A DNA stretch of 64,000 nucleotides from DAIDKA01 sp036267975 (GTDB lineage: Bacteria; Pseudomonadota; Gammaproteobacteria; Steroidobacterales; Steroidobacteraceae), in the NCBI GenBank assembly GCA_036267975.1, contig DATAVA010000027.1, forward strand, positions 77,843-141,842, given 5' to 3'. Both the position numbers and the translations under genes were made by a program. This document shows positions 17,540 through 27,260 of the stretch, piece after piece. Position 1 is the stretch's first letter, and each line of letters begins with the position of its first letter. The notes under the pieces are model-generated. The model saw only the letters and a program-made list of their open reading frames with translations. It searched no databases and had not been told where the DNA came from.

Positions 17540-18437
17540 GAATAAAGTATCCCACAAGCAACGGCCGGTCACGGTTCAGCAACTGATCGCGCGCGGCGCC
17601 CGCCGTCTGCAGCGCGCCCGGGTGTTCTTCGGCCACGGCACCGATAACGCCTGGGATGAATCCGCCGCGCTGGTGTGGCACGCCCTGAGGCTGCCCACGC
17701 CGCACGCCGGCATCTATGGCCGCACCACCACGCCGGGACAGCAAGCCCGAGCGCGCGAACTGCTCACGCGCCGCATCCGCGAGCGCATGCCGGCCGTGTA
17801 TCTGACGGGTATGACCTGGTTCGCGGGTCTGCAGTTCAAGATCGATGGCCGGGCGTTGATTCCGCGCTCGCCGCTCGCCGAGCTGATCGAGCGCCGCTAC
17901 GCGCCCTGGGTGGATGCTCGTCGGGTCGGCCGCGTGCTGGACATCGGCACCGGCAGCGGCTGCATCGCGATCGCCACCGCGAAAATGTTCCCCAAGGTCC
18001 GGGTGGATGCACTCGATGTGTCAGCCGCGGCCCTGGGGCTTGCCGCCGAAAATGTGCGCCGGCACCGCCTCGGGCGGCGGGTCCGACTGCTTGAATCGGA
18101 TTACTTCGGCGCCCTGAATGACGAGCGCTACGATATCATCATCAGCAACCCGCCCTATGTAGGGGCACGCGAGATGCGTTCGTTGCCAGCCGAATATCGC
18201 CACGAGCCGCGCCTGGCCCTGGCCTCCGGCAAGGACGGCATGGATGCGGTACGGGTAATCCTCAAGGAGGCCGGGCGGCATCTGACTCCCGGAGGCATTC
18301 TCATCGTGGAAGTGGGCAACACCGAAGCTGCGGTCCGACGCGCCTTTAACCGTCTGCCGTTCACCTGGCTGACATTCGAACGCGGCGGCGGCGGGGTCTT
18401 CATGCTCACGGCCGCACAGCTCGGATCGCAAGGGTAA
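17538..18437 (+). CDS. prmB: 50S ribosomal protein L3 N5-glutamine methyltransferase
   Basis: A SAM-dependent methyltransferase that modifies a glutamine in ribosomal protein L3. It has 299 residues. The SAM motif VLDIGTGSGCIAIA and the glutamine-MTase signature NPPY (204-207) are present. An N-terminal helical extension separates PrmB from RNA methyltransferases; PrmC is a less likely alternative because prmB-aroC linkage is typical. The only good start is the ATG at 17538, which shares CATG with the divergent SCO gene and lacks a Shine-Dalgarno. Confidence 0.9.
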   Translation: MNKVSHKQRPVTVQQLIARGARRLQRARVFFGHGTDNAWDESAALVWHALRLPTPHAGIYGRTTTPGQQARARELLTRRIRERMPAVYLTGMTWFAGLQFKIDGRALIPRSPLAELIERRYAPWVDARRVGRVLDIGTGSGCIAIATAKMFPKVRVDALDVSAAALGLAAENVRRHRLGRRVRLLESDYFGALNDERYDIIISNPPYVGAREMRSLPAEYRHEPRLALASGKDGMDAVRVILKEAGRHLTPGGILIVEVGNTEAAVRRAFNRLPFTWLTFERGGGGVFMLTAAQLGSQG

Positions 18438-18446
18438 GTTAGCAAC

Positions 18447-19532
18447 ATGTCCGGAAACTCCTTTGGCAGACTCTTCACGGTCACCAGCTTTGGCGAAAGC
18501 CACGGCCCCGCGCTCGGCTGCATCGTCGATGGCTGTCCGCCCGGGCTTGAACTCACCGCGGCCGATCTGCAGGTTGACATCGATCGACGCCGCACCGGGA
18601 CTTCGAAATTCGTCAGCCAGCGGCATGAAGCCGACGCGGTGCGCATTCTCTCGGGCGTATTCGAAGGCCGCACCACCGGCACGCCGATCGGCCTGCTGAT
18701 CGAGAACACGGACGCCCGCTCGCGCGACTACGAGAAGATCAAGGACCGCTTCCGTCCGGGACACGCCGACTACACTTATCAGCAGAAGTACGGTTTTCGC
18801 GACTATCGCGGCGGTGGCCGCTCCTCGGCGCGCGAGACAGTCATGCGTGTGGCGGCCGGTGCCATCGCCCGCAAATACCTCGCCCAGCGCCTGGGCGCGC
18901 GCATCTATGGCTACGTGTCGCAGGTCGGTTCACTGATACTCGAACCGGTGAATCCACCCTTCGCGTACGAGAATCCCTTTTTCTGTCCCGATCCGGCGCG
19001 GATCGCGCAGCTGGAGGCGCTGCTGTGGGATTTGCGTGGCGCCGGTGACTCCGTCGGCGCGAAGCTCACGGTCATCGCCACCGGCATGCCACCGGGACTG
19101 GGTGAGCCGGTATTCGAACGGCTGGATGCGGATATCGCCAGTGCCATGATGGGCATCAACGCGGTGAAAGCCGTGGAGATTGGCGATGGCACGCGCGCGG
19201 CCAGCCAGAAGGGCAGCGAGCACCGCGATGAACTCACCCCCGATGGGTTCTTAAGCAATCATGCGGGCGGGATACTGGGCGGTATTTCTTCCGGCCAGGA
19301 CATCGTCGCGCATGTCACCCTGAAGCCGACTTCGAGCATCCAGGTTCCGGGCCGCACCATCAATCTCGCCGGCGAGCCGGTTGAGGTCACGACCACCGGT
19401 CGTCACGATCCGTGCGTGGGCCTGCGTGCGGTGCCGATCGCGGAAGGCATGCTCGCCATCGTGTTGATGGACCATTACCTGCGCCATCGCGCGCAGAACA
19501 TGGATGTAAAGTCGGCAACGCCGATCATCTGA
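18447..19532 (+). CDS. aroC: Chorismate synthase
   Basis: Last step of the shikimate pathway: converts EPSP to chorismate using reduced FMN. The 361-residue length is normal. The signatures GESHGPALGCIVDGCPPG near the N-terminus, RPGHADYT with the FMN/substrate-binding His, and GGGRSSARET are all present. It lies nine bases after prmB and before asd, the same order as in Pseudomonas. Confidence 0.96.
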   Translation: MSGNSFGRLFTVTSFGESHGPALGCIVDGCPPGLELTAADLQVDIDRRRTGTSKFVSQRHEADAVRILSGVFEGRTTGTPIGLLIENTDARSRDYEKIKDRFRPGHADYTYQQKYGFRDYRGGGRSSARETVMRVAAGAIARKYLAQRLGARIYGYVSQVGSLILEPVNPPFAYENPFFCPDPARIAQLEALLWDLRGAGDSVGAKLTVIATGMPPGLGEPVFERLDADIASAMMGINAVKAVEIGDGTRAASQKGSEHRDELTPDGFLSNHAGGILGGISSGQDIVAHVTLKPTSSIQVPGRTINLAGEPVEVTTTGRHDPCVGLRAVPIAEGMLAIVLMDHYLRHRAQNMDVKSATPII

Positions 19533-19553
19533 ATTAATGAAACAGGGGCGAAC

Positions 19554-20594
19554 ATGAGTGCCAGGGCGGGGGGCGAGGGCTTCAATGTGGCGGTGGTGGG
19601 TGCCACGGGCCTGGTCGGGGAGACCATGGTCGAAGTGCTCGAGGAGCGCAACTTTCCGGTCAGGCAGCTGTTCGCGCTGGCCAGCGAGCGTTCGCTTGGC
19701 AAGTCGGTGACTTTTCGCGACCAGCGCCACTCGGTCGGCAACCTGGCCGAATTCGATTTCAGCCAGGTCGATATCGCGTTGTTTTCACCCGGTGGCGAAG
19801 TCTCGCGCGAGTACGCGCCGAAGGCGGCGGCGGCCGGCTGCGTCGTGATCGACAACACTGCGGAGTTTCGCTATCTGGATGATGTGCCGCTGGTGGTGCC
19901 GGAGGTCAATCCCGAGGCCATCGCGCAGTACACCAACCGCGGAATCATCGCCAACCCCAACTGCTCGACCATCCAGATGCTGGTGGTGCTCAAACCACTG
20001 CACGATGTCGCGGTCATCGAGCACATCAATGTGGCAACCTACCAGTCCGTGTCCGGCGCGGGGCGCGAAGCCATCGCGGAGCTCGCCACCCAATCGGCCG
20101 CACTGCTGAGCGGCCAGGGTCCGGTCAAGGCAGGCATCATCCCGGCGCAGATCGCATTCAATGTCGTGCCGCAGATCGATCGTTTCGAGGAGAACGGGTA
20201 CACCCGTGAAGAGATGAAGATGGTGTGGGAAACGCGCAAGATTCTCGGCAATGCGCAGATCCAGGTAAATCCGACGGCCGTGCGCGTGCCGGTGTTCTTC
20301 GGGCATTCGGAGGCCGTGCACCTGAGGACCCAGCGCAAACTGACCGCTGTTGCAGCGCGGGAGATTTTGCAGAAGGCGCCCGGGGTGACGGTCATGGACG
20401 AGCGCCGACCCGGGGGGTACCCCACGGCAGCGGTCGAGGCAGCGAAACGCGACACAGTTTATGTCGGGCGCATAAGGGATGATATGTCGTCAGAGCGTGG
20501 GCTCGACTTATGGATCGTCGCGGACAATGTTCGTAAGGGAGCGGCTACGAACAGCATTCAGATCGCCGAGATTTTGGTGCGCGACTATTTATAA
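19554..20594 (+). CDS. asd: Aspartate-semialdehyde dehydrogenase
   Basis: Reduces aspartyl phosphate to the semialdehyde for lysine, threonine, methionine and diaminopimelate synthesis. It has 346 residues. The Rossmann motif is VGATGLVG; the catalytic Cys is C137 in NPNCSTIQ; SVSGAGREA and a FFGHSEAV stretch with the substrate-binding His follow. Start ATG at 19554 after an AACAGGGGCGAAC leader. Followed by fimV as in Pseudomonas. Confidence 0.95.
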   Translation: MSARAGGEGFNVAVVGATGLVGETMVEVLEERNFPVRQLFALASERSLGKSVTFRDQRHSVGNLAEFDFSQVDIALFSPGGEVSREYAPKAAAAGCVVIDNTAEFRYLDDVPLVVPEVNPEAIAQYTNRGIIANPNCSTIQMLVVLKPLHDVAVIEHINVATYQSVSGAGREAIAELATQSAALLSGQGPVKAGIIPAQIAFNVVPQIDRFEENGYTREEMKMVWETRKILGNAQIQVNPTAVRVPVFFGHSEAVHLRTQRKLTAVAAREILQKAPGVTVMDERRPGGYPTAAVEAAKRDTVYVGRIRDDMSSERGLDLWIVADNVRKGAATNSIQIAEILVRDYL

Positions 20595-20602
20595 GTTATA
20601 TT
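20574..20602 (+). promoter_or_regulatory. Candidate sigma70 promoter for fimV
   Basis: TTGGTG at 20574-20579 and TATATT at 20597-20602 are separated by 17 bases. The pair overlaps the end of asd, and the likely start point lies in the 98-base gap before fimV. Confidence 0.45.
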
Positions 20603-20692
20603 GCCGTCCGTAGTGTGGATTTGCGCAATCCTGTCCATGCTTTTGTTTTTTTAGGACATTTCTCTCGGCCGCTGTGGCGCGGAGTATCGTGA

Positions 20693-23599
20693 ATGACTGC
20701 CAAATCCCTTAAGTGGACGCTGGCGGCGTTGATCGTTGGCTCGCCAGCCGCGATGGCGCTTGGCCTGGGTGACATCCATCTGCATTCGTCACTTAATGCG
20801 CCACTTGACGCTGATATTGACCTGATCGGCGCAACGCCGGATGACCTCGCGAGCCTCAAGGCCCAGGTGGCCCCGCGCGAGGCATTCCAGAAGAACGGCC
20901 TGGACTGGCCCGCCTTCCTGTCGAGCGTGACCCTCAAGCCCATGCATACCAGCGATGGGCGCGACATCCTCAAGGTGCACTCCGGAGTGGCGATTACCGA
21001 GCCCTTCGTGACCCTGCTGGTGGAAATCAACTGGGCACGCGGCCAGGTTTCCCATGAATACACCGTATTGCTCGACCCACCCGTGTACACGCCCGATCAG
21101 GGTCAGGCCGCCGCGCCGGTGGCCGCGCCCGTGGTCGGTACCGGTACCCGGGATGGCACGATCCGGCGTGAGCAGGCCGCACCGCCGCCAAGCGCGCCGG
21201 CCGCCCCGCAACCTGCGAGTGCGTCCGATCAGACCTACCGCGTGCAGCGCGGTGACTCCCTGTCGCGCATTGCTGCCCACGAGGCTGCGACGACATCCCC
21301 GTCCGATGTCCGCCGCTGGATGGTCGCGGCCTACGAAGGCAATCCTGCCTCCTTCGACAAGAACATGAACGTCCTGCGGGCCGGCTCCGTGCTGCGCCTG
21401 CCGGATGCGGCTGCACTGGGTGCGGTCAGCACCAGTGATGCGCTGGCCGAAGTGCGCCGCCAGTACGCGGCCTGGCATTCCAGCGCCGCGCCCGGCGCCG
21501 GCACGCCTGCCGCCAACAATGATGCGGGCCGCCTGCACCTGGTCACCCCGGGCACCGCGGCCGGTACGGCAGCGGCGGGTGCGACCGCCGCAGCGGATAC
21601 GCGCGCCCTGCAGGGCAAGATCCAGCAGCTGCAGAGCCAGCTGGATGAGTCGCAGCGGCTGCTGTCCGTGCGCAATGCCGATCTGGCGAAACTGCAGGAG
21701 CAACTGCAGGCCGCGCAGGCCGGCAAGAGCGCCGCGGCCACCGTGCCACCGCCAGCCATCGCCCCAGCTCCTGTCGCTGCAGCGCCTCCGGCTCCTTCCA
21801 GCGCCGCGGAGCAGGCCGCCCCTGCCAGCGAAGCGCCGGCCTCCACGCCGGTCGCCACCGAGAGCGCCGCGCCGGCATCGGCGCCGCCGGTGCGTCACCG
21901 CCCGCATGTCGTGCCGGTCCCGGTCGAGCAGCACAGCTCCATGGTCGACACGCTGGCGAAGTACTGGTGGGCGTTGGCCGCATTGATCATTGCCGGTGCC
22001 GCCCTGTTCGGTGTGCGGGCCTGGCGCGAGCGTCGCCAGTCCAGCTTCGATGATTCGCTGGGAAATCTGAATTCCAGCGCCGATTCCACCGGCGAGCGCG
22101 AGGCGACCTTCGATACCCAGCCGCTCAGGCCGCTGCGTGATGAGGCGATGCTGGTCGAGGAGTCCGGCAGCCACATGAAGCCGCGCTTTGACGGCGGCAC
22201 GACCAGTACCCGTGCGCCGCATATCGCCGCCGACCAGACGATCAGCGCGGAAACCGCGGTGAACCTCGACCAGGGCGATCCACTGGCCGAAGCGGATTTC
22301 CACATGGCCTATGGTCTGTACGATCAGGCCGCAGACCTGGTTCGCATCGCCATCGCGCGCGATCCCACGCGCCGCGACCTGAAGCTCAAATTGCTCGAGG
22401 TGTACTTCGTCTGGGGCAACAAGGAGCAGTTCCTGAACAGCGCCCGCGAGCTGGCGACGACCCGTGCTGAAGCGGCGCCGGGGGAGTGGGAAAAGATCCT
22501 CATCATGGGCAAGCAGCTCGCACCCGAGGATCCACTGTTCGCAGCGGGCGGCGCCGTCAGCGGCGCGGCCGCGGCCGGCGTGGATCTGGACCTGGAAGGC
22601 GGGCAGGGCAGTGGCATCGACTTTGACGTCCTCGGTTCGCCCTCGGCGGTCAACCGCGCCGCCGATGACATCGATTTGGATATCGGCACCGCCATCGGCG
22701 AGCGCGATGCGGCCGCTGAATCCGCCGCGGCCATGGCCACCGACAAGAATCTGGCGCTGCACTCAGACACCGTGACCAGCAGCGATGGCACCGGCTCGAC
22801 TCAGGAAATGACGGCGGGCCGCCTGGCGGCAGCGCGCTTCGGTGGATTGAATGACGGGGTTACCCAGGAGTCGCCCACCATCGAGCAGCCGCTGGCCGGC
22901 GCCAATGGCGCCGCAACGGTCCGTCAGAAGGTTGAGAAAGTGCTGCAGCAAACTGCGCACGTCGATCAGACCGCGGAGCTGGCCATCGATGATCTGGGTC
23001 TGGATCTGAATTCACTGGACACCGTGGATCAGCCCGCCCTGGGCTCGGCCGCAGATGCCCCGACCATGGTCGCGGGCCTGGATGAACGTTCGCGCCGTCT
23101 GCTGGAAACTGCCGAACACCGCGGCCCCGCACACGGCGCCGATCCGGCGGAAACGCCGACCGGCTCGTGGCAGTTCGATGGCGCCGCAACCGATGCGCCG
23201 ATGAGCATCGAGGGCGCCGAGCACGCCGAGCACGATATCGGCGCGACGGCCACGCTGGCTGCGCTGTCGAGCGATCTGGATTTCAATTTAGGCACGGCGG
23301 AGGCGCAGCCCGCCCCGCAGGCGAACGGGCATCAGGGCCTGGACCTGGATGTCGGCACGGCCACGATCCCGGATGCGGCGTTCGCGCAGACCCAGCGGCT
23401 GGGCACCGAGGATCTGGCCTTGCCGGACCTGGAGCCCGTGACCATGAGCGAAGTGGGCACGAAGCTCGATCTCGCGCGGGCCTACATGGACATGGGCGAC
23501 CCCGAGGGTGCGCGCAACATTCTCGAGGAAGTTGTCACCGAGGGTTCGGTGGCCCAGAAGCAGGAAGCACAGCGTCTCATTGAGTCGCTGCCCGGCTGA
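20693..23599 (+). CDS. fimV: FimV-like pilus/polarity scaffold protein
   Basis: A 968-residue inner-membrane protein with a periplasmic peptidoglycan-binding part and an acidic cytoplasmic tail, needed in relatives for type IV pilus assembly, polar localisation and cAMP signalling. Visible features are a signal peptide (1-22), the conserved FimV N-terminal domain (about 23-130), a LysM domain (about 181-237), a coiled coil rich in Gln and Leu (about 300-340), a Pro/Ala-rich linker, one membrane helix near residue 430, TPR-like helices, repeated DLDLDxG-type acidic segments, and the conserved C-terminal FimV motif (LDLARAYMDMGDPEGARNIL). Flanked by asd and truA as in Pseudomonas. Confidence 0.9.
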   Translation: MTAKSLKWTLAALIVGSPAAMALGLGDIHLHSSLNAPLDADIDLIGATPDDLASLKAQVAPREAFQKNGLDWPAFLSSVTLKPMHTSDGRDILKVHSGVAITEPFVTLLVEINWARGQVSHEYTVLLDPPVYTPDQGQAAAPVAAPVVGTGTRDGTIRREQAAPPPSAPAAPQPASASDQTYRVQRGDSLSRIAAHEAATTSPSDVRRWMVAAYEGNPASFDKNMNVLRAGSVLRLPDAAALGAVSTSDALAEVRRQYAAWHSSAAPGAGTPAANNDAGRLHLVTPGTAAGTAAAGATAAADTRALQGKIQQLQSQLDESQRLLSVRNADLAKLQEQLQAAQAGKSAAATVPPPAIAPAPVAAAPPAPSSAAEQAAPASEAPASTPVATESAAPASAPPVRHRPHVVPVPVEQHSSMVDTLAKYWWALAALIIAGAALFGVRAWRERRQSSFDDSLGNLNSSADSTGEREATFDTQPLRPLRDEAMLVEESGSHMKPRFDGGTTSTRAPHIAADQTISAETAVNLDQGDPLAEADFHMAYGLYDQAADLVRIAIARDPTRRDLKLKLLEVYFVWGNKEQFLNSARELATTRAEAAPGEWEKILIMGKQLAPEDPLFAAGGAVSGAAAAGVDLDLEGGQGSGIDFDVLGSPSAVNRAADDIDLDIGTAIGERDAAAESAAAMATDKNLALHSDTVTSSDGTGSTQEMTAGRLAAARFGGLNDGVTQESPTIEQPLAGANGAATVRQKVEKVLQQTAHVDQTAELAIDDLGLDLNSLDTVDQPALGSAADAPTMVAGLDERSRRLLETAEHRGPAHGADPAETPTGSWQFDGAATDAPMSIEGAEHAEHDIGATATLAALSSDLDFNLGTAEAQPAPQANGHQGLDLDVGTATIPDAAFAQTQRLGTEDLALPDLEPVTMSEVGTKLDLARAYMDMGDPEGARNILEEVVTEGSVAQKQEAQRLIESLPG

Positions 23600-23610
23600 G
23601 CCTTCAGGCC

Positions 23611-24435
23611 TTGCCACGGATTGCCGTCGCCTTGGAGTACGACGGCGCGCCGTTCGCCGGCTGGCAGACCCAGCAGGCCGGCGTCCGCAGCGTACAGGAA
23701 ACGACTGAAACGGCCTTCAGCCGCATTGCCGCTGAGGCCGTAAGCCTGGTTTGCGCCGGCCGCACCGATGCCGGCGTGCATGCCCTCGGTCAGATTGCGC
23801 ACTTTGACACTCAGGCCGTGCGCGGTGAGCGCGGCTGGGTACTGGGCGCAAATTCGTATCTGCCCGACAGCATCAGTGTGCGTTGGGCGCGCTCCGTGCC
23901 CGCGCATTTCCATGCCCGCTACAGCGCCGAAAGCCGCACCTACCGCTACTTCATCCTCAATCGGCTCGGTCGTTCGGCGCTCGCGGCGCAGCGCGTCGCG
24001 CTGGTCCACCGGCCACTGGATGTCGAACCGATGAACGCGGCCGCCGCGCTGCTGCTGGGCGAGCATGACTTCAGCGCCTTTCGCGCCGCCGGCTGTCAGG
24101 CGCGCTCGCCGGTTCGCCGCCTGTACGGGCTGCAGGTCGCGCGGGTCGGCGACCAGGTCATCATCGAAGCCACCGCCAACGCCTTCGTGCATCACATGGT
24201 GCGCAATCTCGTGGGGCTGCTGCTGGAGGTGGGCGCGGGCAAGGCGCCGCCGCAGTGGGCTGCCGAGGTATTGGCCTGCCGCGACCGGACTCGCAGCGCG
24301 GCCACCGCCCCGGCGCAGGGCCTGTATTTCTGGAAGGCGCGCTACCCGCAAGCCTTCGGGCTGCCCGAGGAGGCGGCGGGTCCGGTATCGGCTATGATCC
24401 CAAGCACCGCCCCTGGGGTAGAGCAGCTGGAATAG
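23611..24435 (+). CDS. truA: tRNA pseudouridine(38-40) synthase
   Basis: Isomerises uridines 38-40 in the anticodon arm. The protein has 274 residues with a TTG start at 23611, after which the family begins at once (PRIAVALEYDG). The catalytic Asp is D53 in CAGRTDAGVHA. It follows fimV by 11 bases. In many Pseudomonas-like genomes trpF follows truA; here accD follows directly. Confidence 0.94.
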   Translation: MPRIAVALEYDGAPFAGWQTQQAGVRSVQETTETAFSRIAAEAVSLVCAGRTDAGVHALGQIAHFDTQAVRGERGWVLGANSYLPDSISVRWARSVPAHFHARYSAESRTYRYFILNRLGRSALAAQRVALVHRPLDVEPMNAAAALLLGEHDFSAFRAAGCQARSPVRRLYGLQVARVGDQVIIEATANAFVHHMVRNLVGLLLEVGAGKAPPQWAAEVLACRDRTRSAATAPAQGLYFWKARYPQAFGLPEEAAGPVSAMIPSTAPGVEQLE

Positions 24436-24437
24436 CC

Positions 24438-25301
24438 ATGTCGTGGTTCGAAAAGATCATGCCCTCGCGCATCAAGACCGAGCGCCGCACGCGCTCGGTC
24501 CCCGAAGGCCTGTGGAGCAAGTGCCCGGCCTGTGACGCGGTGCTGTATCGCGCCGAGCTTGAACGTAACCTTTACGTCTGTCCCAAGTGCTCACACCACA
24601 CCCGCATCGGCGCGCGGCAGCGCCTGAACTGGTTCCTGGATGAGGGTGAGAAGGTCGAAATCGGCGCCGGGGTCCAACCCGAGGACGTCCTGAAGTTCAA
24701 GGACAGCAAACGCTACAAGGATCGCCTGGCCCAGGCGCAGAAGGCGACGGAGGAAAAGGACGCCCTGGTGGTGCTGGCCGGCCGGCTGCTGGGCAACCCG
24801 GTGGTCGCGAGTGCGTTCGAATTCCAGTTCCTGGGCGGCTCGATGGGCTCAGTGGTGGGCGAGCGATTCCGACGCGCGGTGGAGCACTGCATTGCCCACC
24901 GCATGCCGTTCGTGTGCTTCACCTCCAGCGGTGGGGCGCGCATGCAGGAGGCGCTGTTCTCCTTGCAGCAGATGGCCAAGACCAGCGCCGCACTCGCGAA
25001 GCTGGCGCAGGCCCGCTTGCCGTACGTGGCGGTGATGACCGACCCGACCATGGGAGGTGTCTCGGCGAGCCTGGCCATGCTGGGTGACCTGAACGTCGCC
25101 GAGCCGCGGGCACTCATCGGATTTACCGGTCCGCGCATCATCCAGCAGACCATGCGCGAGACCTTGCCCGAAGGCTTTCAGCGCAGCGAGTTCCAACTCG
25201 AACATGGCGCGGTGGACATGATCATCGACCGGCGCGACATGCGCGATCGAATCGGCGGCATGCTGAACATGCTGATGAAGCTGCCCGCGCACGCGGCATA
25301 G
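24438..25301 (+). CDS. accD: Acetyl-CoA carboxylase carboxyltransferase beta subunit
   Basis: With AccA, transfers CO2 from biotin to acetyl-CoA to give malonyl-CoA. The protein has 287 residues. An N-terminal zinc finger uses C29, C32, C48 and C51. The crotonase-type core has SSGGARMQE and MTDPTMGGVSAS. The ATG at 24438 lies two bases after the truA stop. Its stop abuts the folC ATG with no gap. Confidence 0.96.
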   Translation: MSWFEKIMPSRIKTERRTRSVPEGLWSKCPACDAVLYRAELERNLYVCPKCSHHTRIGARQRLNWFLDEGEKVEIGAGVQPEDVLKFKDSKRYKDRLAQAQKATEEKDALVVLAGRLLGNPVVASAFEFQFLGGSMGSVVGERFRRAVEHCIAHRMPFVCFTSSGGARMQEALFSLQQMAKTSAALAKLAQARLPYVAVMTDPTMGGVSASLAMLGDLNVAEPRALIGFTGPRIIQQTMRETLPEGFQRSEFQLEHGAVDMIIDRRDMRDRIGGMLNMLMKLPAHAA

Positions 25302-26591
25302 ATGAAGCCAGGCACGCGCACGCTGGCGCAATGGCTGGCGTTGCAGGAGCAGGTGCACGCCCGCGCCATCGATCTGGGGCTGGGTCGTGTCGGGTCGGTG
25401 GCGCGCACCCTGCAGGTCAATCATCCGGCCTACCGGGTCATCACCGTCGGCGGCACCAACGGCAAAGGCTCCACGGTCGCGACGCTTGAAGCATTGCTGC
25501 TGGCGCTCGGTCTGCGGGTCGGCAGCCTCACCTCGCCGCATCTGCTGCGCTACAACGAACGCATCCATGTCGACGGCCGCGAAGCCACTGACGCCGAGCT
25601 GGTTGATGTGTTCGAGCGCATCGAGGCGGCGCGCGGCAGCACGACGCTGACGTTCTTTGAGTACAACACCCTGGCTGCGCTGCTGCTGTTCGCGCAGCAG
25701 AAAATGGACGTGGCGGTGCTGGAAGTGGGACTCGGCGGACGGCTCGATGCCGTCAATCTCGTGAGCGCGGACGTGGGCGTGCTGTGTTCGGTGGGGCTTG
25801 ATCATCGCGACTGGCTGGGTGACACGCTCGATGCCATCGGCGCGGAAAAGGCCGGCATATTCCGGGCGCAGCGGCCGGCCGTGCTCGGCACGCCGCAGAT
25901 GCCGGCCAGCGTGTACGCGGCCATCGAACAGCTCGGCGCCCGCGCGGTGGTGGCGGAGCGCCACTTCAACTGGCACATCGGTGCCGACAGCTGGACCTAC
26001 CGCGGAGTGCGCAGCGAGATTACGGGTCTGCCAGCGCCGCGACTCGCCGGCGCCATTCAGTACCGCAATGCCGCCACCGCGCTGGCTGCGATCGAAGCGC
26101 TTGCCGGCGTTGCCGGGCCTGAGTGGCGCTGTGCGCCGTTGAGTCGTGAGCTGGTCGGCGCCGCGCTGTCGAAAGTGCAGCTCGCGGGACGCTTTCAGAT
26201 CATCGCCGGGCCGGTGGAATGGATACTCGATGTATCGCATAACGAGCCGGCCGCGCAGGTTCTTCGGGATAATCTTGCGCAGCGGCCGGTCACGGGTCGC
26301 ACGCTGGCGGTGTGCGGAATACTCCAGGATAAGGACGCCGGCGCGATTGCCCGCGTGCTCGCGGGGTGCGCGCAAGTGTGGATCGCCTGTGCGCTGCCGG
26401 GTCCGCGCGGCGCCAGTGCGGCGGAACTTGCGGCGCGGTTGGCGCCACAGGTGCGTGTGGCGGAACGGGCGCCGACGGTGGCCGCGGGCTGTACGATGGC
26501 GCGCGAGCTCGCGCGACCGGGTGATCGGGTGCTCGTGTTCGGCAGTTTCAGCACCGTCACGGCGGCGCTGGAATGGCTGCAGTTGCAATAA
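25302..26591 (+). CDS. folC: Bifunctional folylpolyglutamate/dihydrofolate synthase
   Basis: Adds glutamate to dihydropteroate and folates. The protein has 429 residues. The Mur-ligase-type P-loop GTNGKGS is at residues 51-57, LTSPHL and RYNERI follow, and HRDWLGDTLDAIGAEKAGI carries the conserved ligase motif. The ATG directly follows the accD TAG. The 3' end overlaps the next gene by 19 bases. Confidence 0.95.
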   Translation: MKPGTRTLAQWLALQEQVHARAIDLGLGRVGSVARTLQVNHPAYRVITVGGTNGKGSTVATLEALLLALGLRVGSLTSPHLLRYNERIHVDGREATDAELVDVFERIEAARGSTTLTFFEYNTLAALLLFAQQKMDVAVLEVGLGGRLDAVNLVSADVGVLCSVGLDHRDWLGDTLDAIGAEKAGIFRAQRPAVLGTPQMPASVYAAIEQLGARAVVAERHFNWHIGADSWTYRGVRSEITGLPAPRLAGAIQYRNAATALAAIEALAGVAGPEWRCAPLSRELVGAALSKVQLAGRFQIIAGPVEWILDVSHNEPAAQVLRDNLAQRPVTGRTLAVCGILQDKDAGAIARVLAGCAQVWIACALPGPRGASAAELAARLAPQVRVAERAPTVAAGCTMARELARPGDRVLVFGSFSTVTAALEWLQLQ

Positions 26592-27181
26592 GCGATCCTG
26601 GGGCCCATTTGGAACAGCAAGCCAAAGAGAGACTCACCGGCGGCGTCATCCTCGTCGTACTGCTGGTACTGCTGGTGCCGGAACTGCTGACCGGACCTCG
26701 GCCCGTCGTGCCGGCGGCGCCGGCGCAGCCCGACCACGCGCCGATGCGCTCCTACACGATGGAGCTTGGCCCGGCGGCGCACGCGAACAGCGCACCGATC
26801 GCCGCATCGACGGCCGTGGTGCCAGCCGCCCCCCCGCGAGCCAGCGAGCCGCCAGCCCTCAGCAGCGCGCCCATCAAACCGCCTCCCGAGGTCGCACGCG
26901 CCGCGAAGGCGGCGCGTCCCCCACCGCTCCACGCGCCGGCTCACGGCGCGGCTGCGTGGACCGTCCAGCTGGGCACCTTCAGCAATCGCGAGAATGCCGC
27001 GCGCCTGGTCGCCTCCCTGAAGGCGCACGGATTCAGCGCCGCCGTGTCCGAAGCGCCGCGCAACGGTCATAAGCTGTTCCGGGTGCGGGTGGGGACTGAG
27101 CGGGACCGCGCCGCTGCCCAGAAGCTGCAGGGCCGACTGCGGGCGGCCGGGGAGAGGGGCGGTGAAGTCATTCAGCGATGA
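26573..27181 (+). CDS. SPOR domain protein (DedD-like)
   Basis: A 202-residue bitopic protein: short cytoplasmic N-terminus, one membrane helix (about 23-42), a Pro/Ala-rich linker, and a C-terminal SPOR domain (WTVQLGTFSNRENAARLVASL) that binds denuded septal peptidoglycan. Position between folC and cvpA matches DedD in E. coli. The ATG at 26573 overlaps folC by 19 bases; an in-frame TTG at 26609 nearer the membrane helix is an alternative start. Confidence 0.85.
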   Translation: MAAVAISDPGAHLEQQAKERLTGGVILVVLLVLLVPELLTGPRPVVPAAPAQPDHAPMRSYTMELGPAAHANSAPIAASTAVVPAAPPRASEPPALSSAPIKPPPEVARAAKAARPPPLHAPAHGAAAWTVQLGTFSNRENAARLVASLKAHGFSAAVSEAPRNGHKLFRVRVGTERDRAAAQKLQGRLRAAGERGGEVIQR

Positions 27182-27260
27182 AAAACGTGAGGCCGCCTGC
27201 ACGTTTGCAGTGCAGCTCTAGTACAATCTCCCACGCCATTCCAGCCGCTCGCAGGCCTTG

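Noticed and set aside
17538..18437. Reading prmB as prmC (release factor methyltransferase)
   Set aside because: Length, N-terminal helical extension and the aroC neighbour fit PrmB; PrmC usually lies with prfA/hemA.
20789..22762. A 657-codon minus-strand frame opposite fimV
   Set aside because: FimV has its N-terminal domain, LysM and C-terminal motif in the plus frame. The antisense reading is Arg/Gly/His-rich with no motif.
24849..26588. A 579-codon minus-strand frame opposite accD and folC
   Set aside because: accD and folC are unmistakable. The antisense reading looks like a coding shadow.
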